A stretch of DNA of 64,000 bases from Glossina fuscipes. Lineage: Eukaryota > Arthropoda > Insecta > Diptera > Glossinidae. The stretch's first letter is position 1. Each line of letters starts with the position of its first letter. The notes below the pieces were generated by a model. It worked only from the letters and a program-made list of their open reading frames with translations. It did no database searches and was not told the origin of the DNA. The stretch lies in assembly GCF_014805625.2 (NCBI RefSeq), contig NW_023998452.1, positions 1,656,308 through 1,720,307 of the forward strand. The letters are read 5' to 3'. Positions 62,111-64,000 of the stretch are shown piece by piece. Made by a program: the position numbers and the translations under genes.

Positions 62111-64000
62111 AATGAACATTATTTAATCAGTTTAACGTTATTTAGTGCCCTATTATCATTTTACATCTGTACAATTATGCTGGGACAGCGCTACCTGAAA
62201 CGAGTGATTTCGGGTATTTCTATTGCTTTACTGGTATTATAATGATTTCGAATGTCAAGCGTTTGGCATTATGTGTTTTTTCGAAAGCTAGCAGTGTGTA
62301 CTTCAGTGTTATTGAAGATATGTTTTCAACCAAAATTTAATTTAATAAATATTTAGATTCGAAGTGAAAACGTAGGGGAGCGCGATTGGTTTGCTTCCGA
62401 ACGTGCTGCGGCCTATAGATTGAGTAACATTTTGCATCGATAGGTAAACAGTAGAAAATCATACGTACGCATAGAAATTGGTGATTAAGTCCTTCAATAT
62501 TGTATTCTGGCCATTGAACCGTGTCGACATATTGTCTCAAAGTAAAACTTTCATGAGAAAGCCACTATTTGATGGCTGCCTGTGTAGGAACCTTACTGAC
62601 ATTCTGTTATACGTGCAGGCCAATCGAACAGCTAGAAGTTGAATTATAGGTGTGTAAGTGACGCTATGTTTCTTACATTGGTACAAGTTGGTCGGCTGGC
62701 CTCCACGTAAGCATAATGCTCTTGTTTTGTCGGCAGGTGCACATTCCCGAATAAACGGAAAATGAAAACGTTACGAGCTTGATGGATAAAATGCAACTTT
62801 CGAGTAAGAAAGATTGACGTTTTCCGTGCAACTCTAGGTCGTCAGTTAATTCGTTCGGAACAAAGCGTGAGCCGTGTTCTCGAAGGATTGAATGATCGCA
62901 AAAAAAAAAATCATAAACTGATATTTAATACTGTTTCCACGAATTTTAATGGAACCTTTGAATTCACGCATAGCTTTGATGACATTTATGTCTAAATCAC
63001 GCTTTCGATTGGTCAACATCTTGATATGAAAAAGTAATTTGGCATATAAATGCACTGGTTTTTACCCCTGTAAGCTTTCTTATGCAAAGCGAATTCTTTG
63101 TAAGGCTATAAGGGATTCATTTTTGACATTTTTTGACGCATATAGGCAAAGAATTGTATTAGATGAGATTAGATGGCATTTAATAACCGACTTTTTTAAG
63201 GTTTTAAGTAAGTTTTCCTTATAATTTCGGTACCGTTGTCTATCATTTGTGATTTGCTCCGATTGCCATGCAAGTTTGACAGAACATCTGCGAAGCATTC
63301 GTCACTAATCCCTGAATTTGTCTAAGAAGTAGTCTCTTCTCTTTTAAATGTATATCACATAACGTGAATTATTTCTTAAATAAATAGAGATTTACCAGTG
63401 AATTAATTACTTTAAACCATCAGTGTACTAAAGATGTAATACAAGGTAAGTCGTTGCATTTCATTGCTAATTCAGATTTGCTGTAGAAACCTTCGCTTAT
63501 ATACGTAAATTAGCAAAAGGTTTTCGACATTCTATCCAAAGAAATATTTAAAGTTCTAAGGCGCTTCGCATGCAAATATGTACGTATGTCAATGTCAAAT
63601 ATTTTACTCGGTTCTGTTTATCAGAGATGTTCTCTTCAGCCGAATATAGGTTTTTGTTGGAAGTGCTGGCATATACACCCCCCCCCCCACACACACACAC
63701 ACACATACATACACACACAAACACATATCTATGTACATATATATATATATGTTTATATATATATATATGCTTTTAAGTTAGTATTTACTTTTTCCATTTG
63801 TACTTCAAATCCTTTTATATCAAGAGTGCCTTGAAGCTTCTCTTGTAGAAAACCATTATTCGTGCAATATGAATGAAACTTTGGACTGCAAGCCCTACTA
63901 CTACTGCATTGTAACGGTTTAACATGCGCTAAACTAAACGAAGGGATAACAAATCTTTTAAATGTAGCCAATGGCACTAAACTCAATTGCTTACCAAGCT
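62111..64000. other. No gene recognised
   Basis: AT-rich, somewhat more complex at 62340-62900, where a minus-strand frame (62540-62337) reads without strong bias but matches nothing I know. The window ends in simple repeats and unassigned sequence. Confidence 0.4.
63678..63768. repeat. Poly-C, (CA)n and (TA)n compound repeat
   Basis: An 11-base C run at about 63678-63688 leads into CA units, then TA units at 63736-63768. Confidence 0.8.

Noticed and set aside
62337..62540. Minus-strand 67-codon frame without strong bias
   Set aside because: Matches no family I know and has no splice or start context; could be an unrecognised old insertion.

Overview
The window reads as a stretch of an AT-rich higher-dipteran (fly) genome. 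Its main gene has short (71 nt) and long introns with GT/AG borders, Asn and Gln homopolymers, and an ETS factor of the Ets98B/PDEF type. Around it lie decayed mariner, Tc1 and non-LTR elements and many microsatellites. A tephritid-like fly is a reasonable guess, but the sequence alone does not fix the species.

One protein-coding gene is clearly supported, on the minus strand. It is an Ets98B (D-ets-4, SPDEF/PDEF class) transcription factor whose four coding exons can be joined in frame with consensus splice sites: 25087-24064, 22924-22764, 19220-18992 and 18920-18499, giving 611 aa. It carries a long low-complexity N-terminus rich in Ser/Pro/Asn, a Pointed/SAM domain split between exons 2 and 3, a poly-Q tract, and a C-terminal ETS DNA-binding domain. 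The start codon follows directly on a splice acceptor, so at least one non-coding 5' exon lies further upstream (higher coordinates). Much of 25-64 kb is therefore probably first intron and/or upstream regulatory DNA. Inside intron 2, on the same strand, is a coding-looking terminal exon (20462-20311). Its acceptor phase fits the exon 1 donor, so it could give an isoform lacking both the PNT and ETS domains. This is the most interesting candidate in the window.

Layout: 1-5 kb has no gene, a few simple repeats and one hairpin. 5155-6413 is a structurally intact but coding-dead mariner with TIRs and a TA duplication. 9.4-9.7 kb holds the tail of a non-LTR reverse transcriptase, and 10.5-10.8 kb a mariner N-terminal relic. 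11-18.5 kb holds repeat-family copies and AAAT/TAG/AC/TA microsatellites. 18.5-25.1 kb is the Ets98B coding region. 25-61 kb is non-coding, with further repeat-family copies, two diverged tandem duplications, hairpins, a 317-bp inverted-repeat element and a 95-bp GA tract. 61.3-62.1 kb is a broken Tc1-like transposase. The rest is unassigned.

At least eight scattered copies of one short non-coding repeat, in both orientations, tie the non-coding parts together. No tRNA, rRNA, CRISPR or bacterial-type feature was seen.
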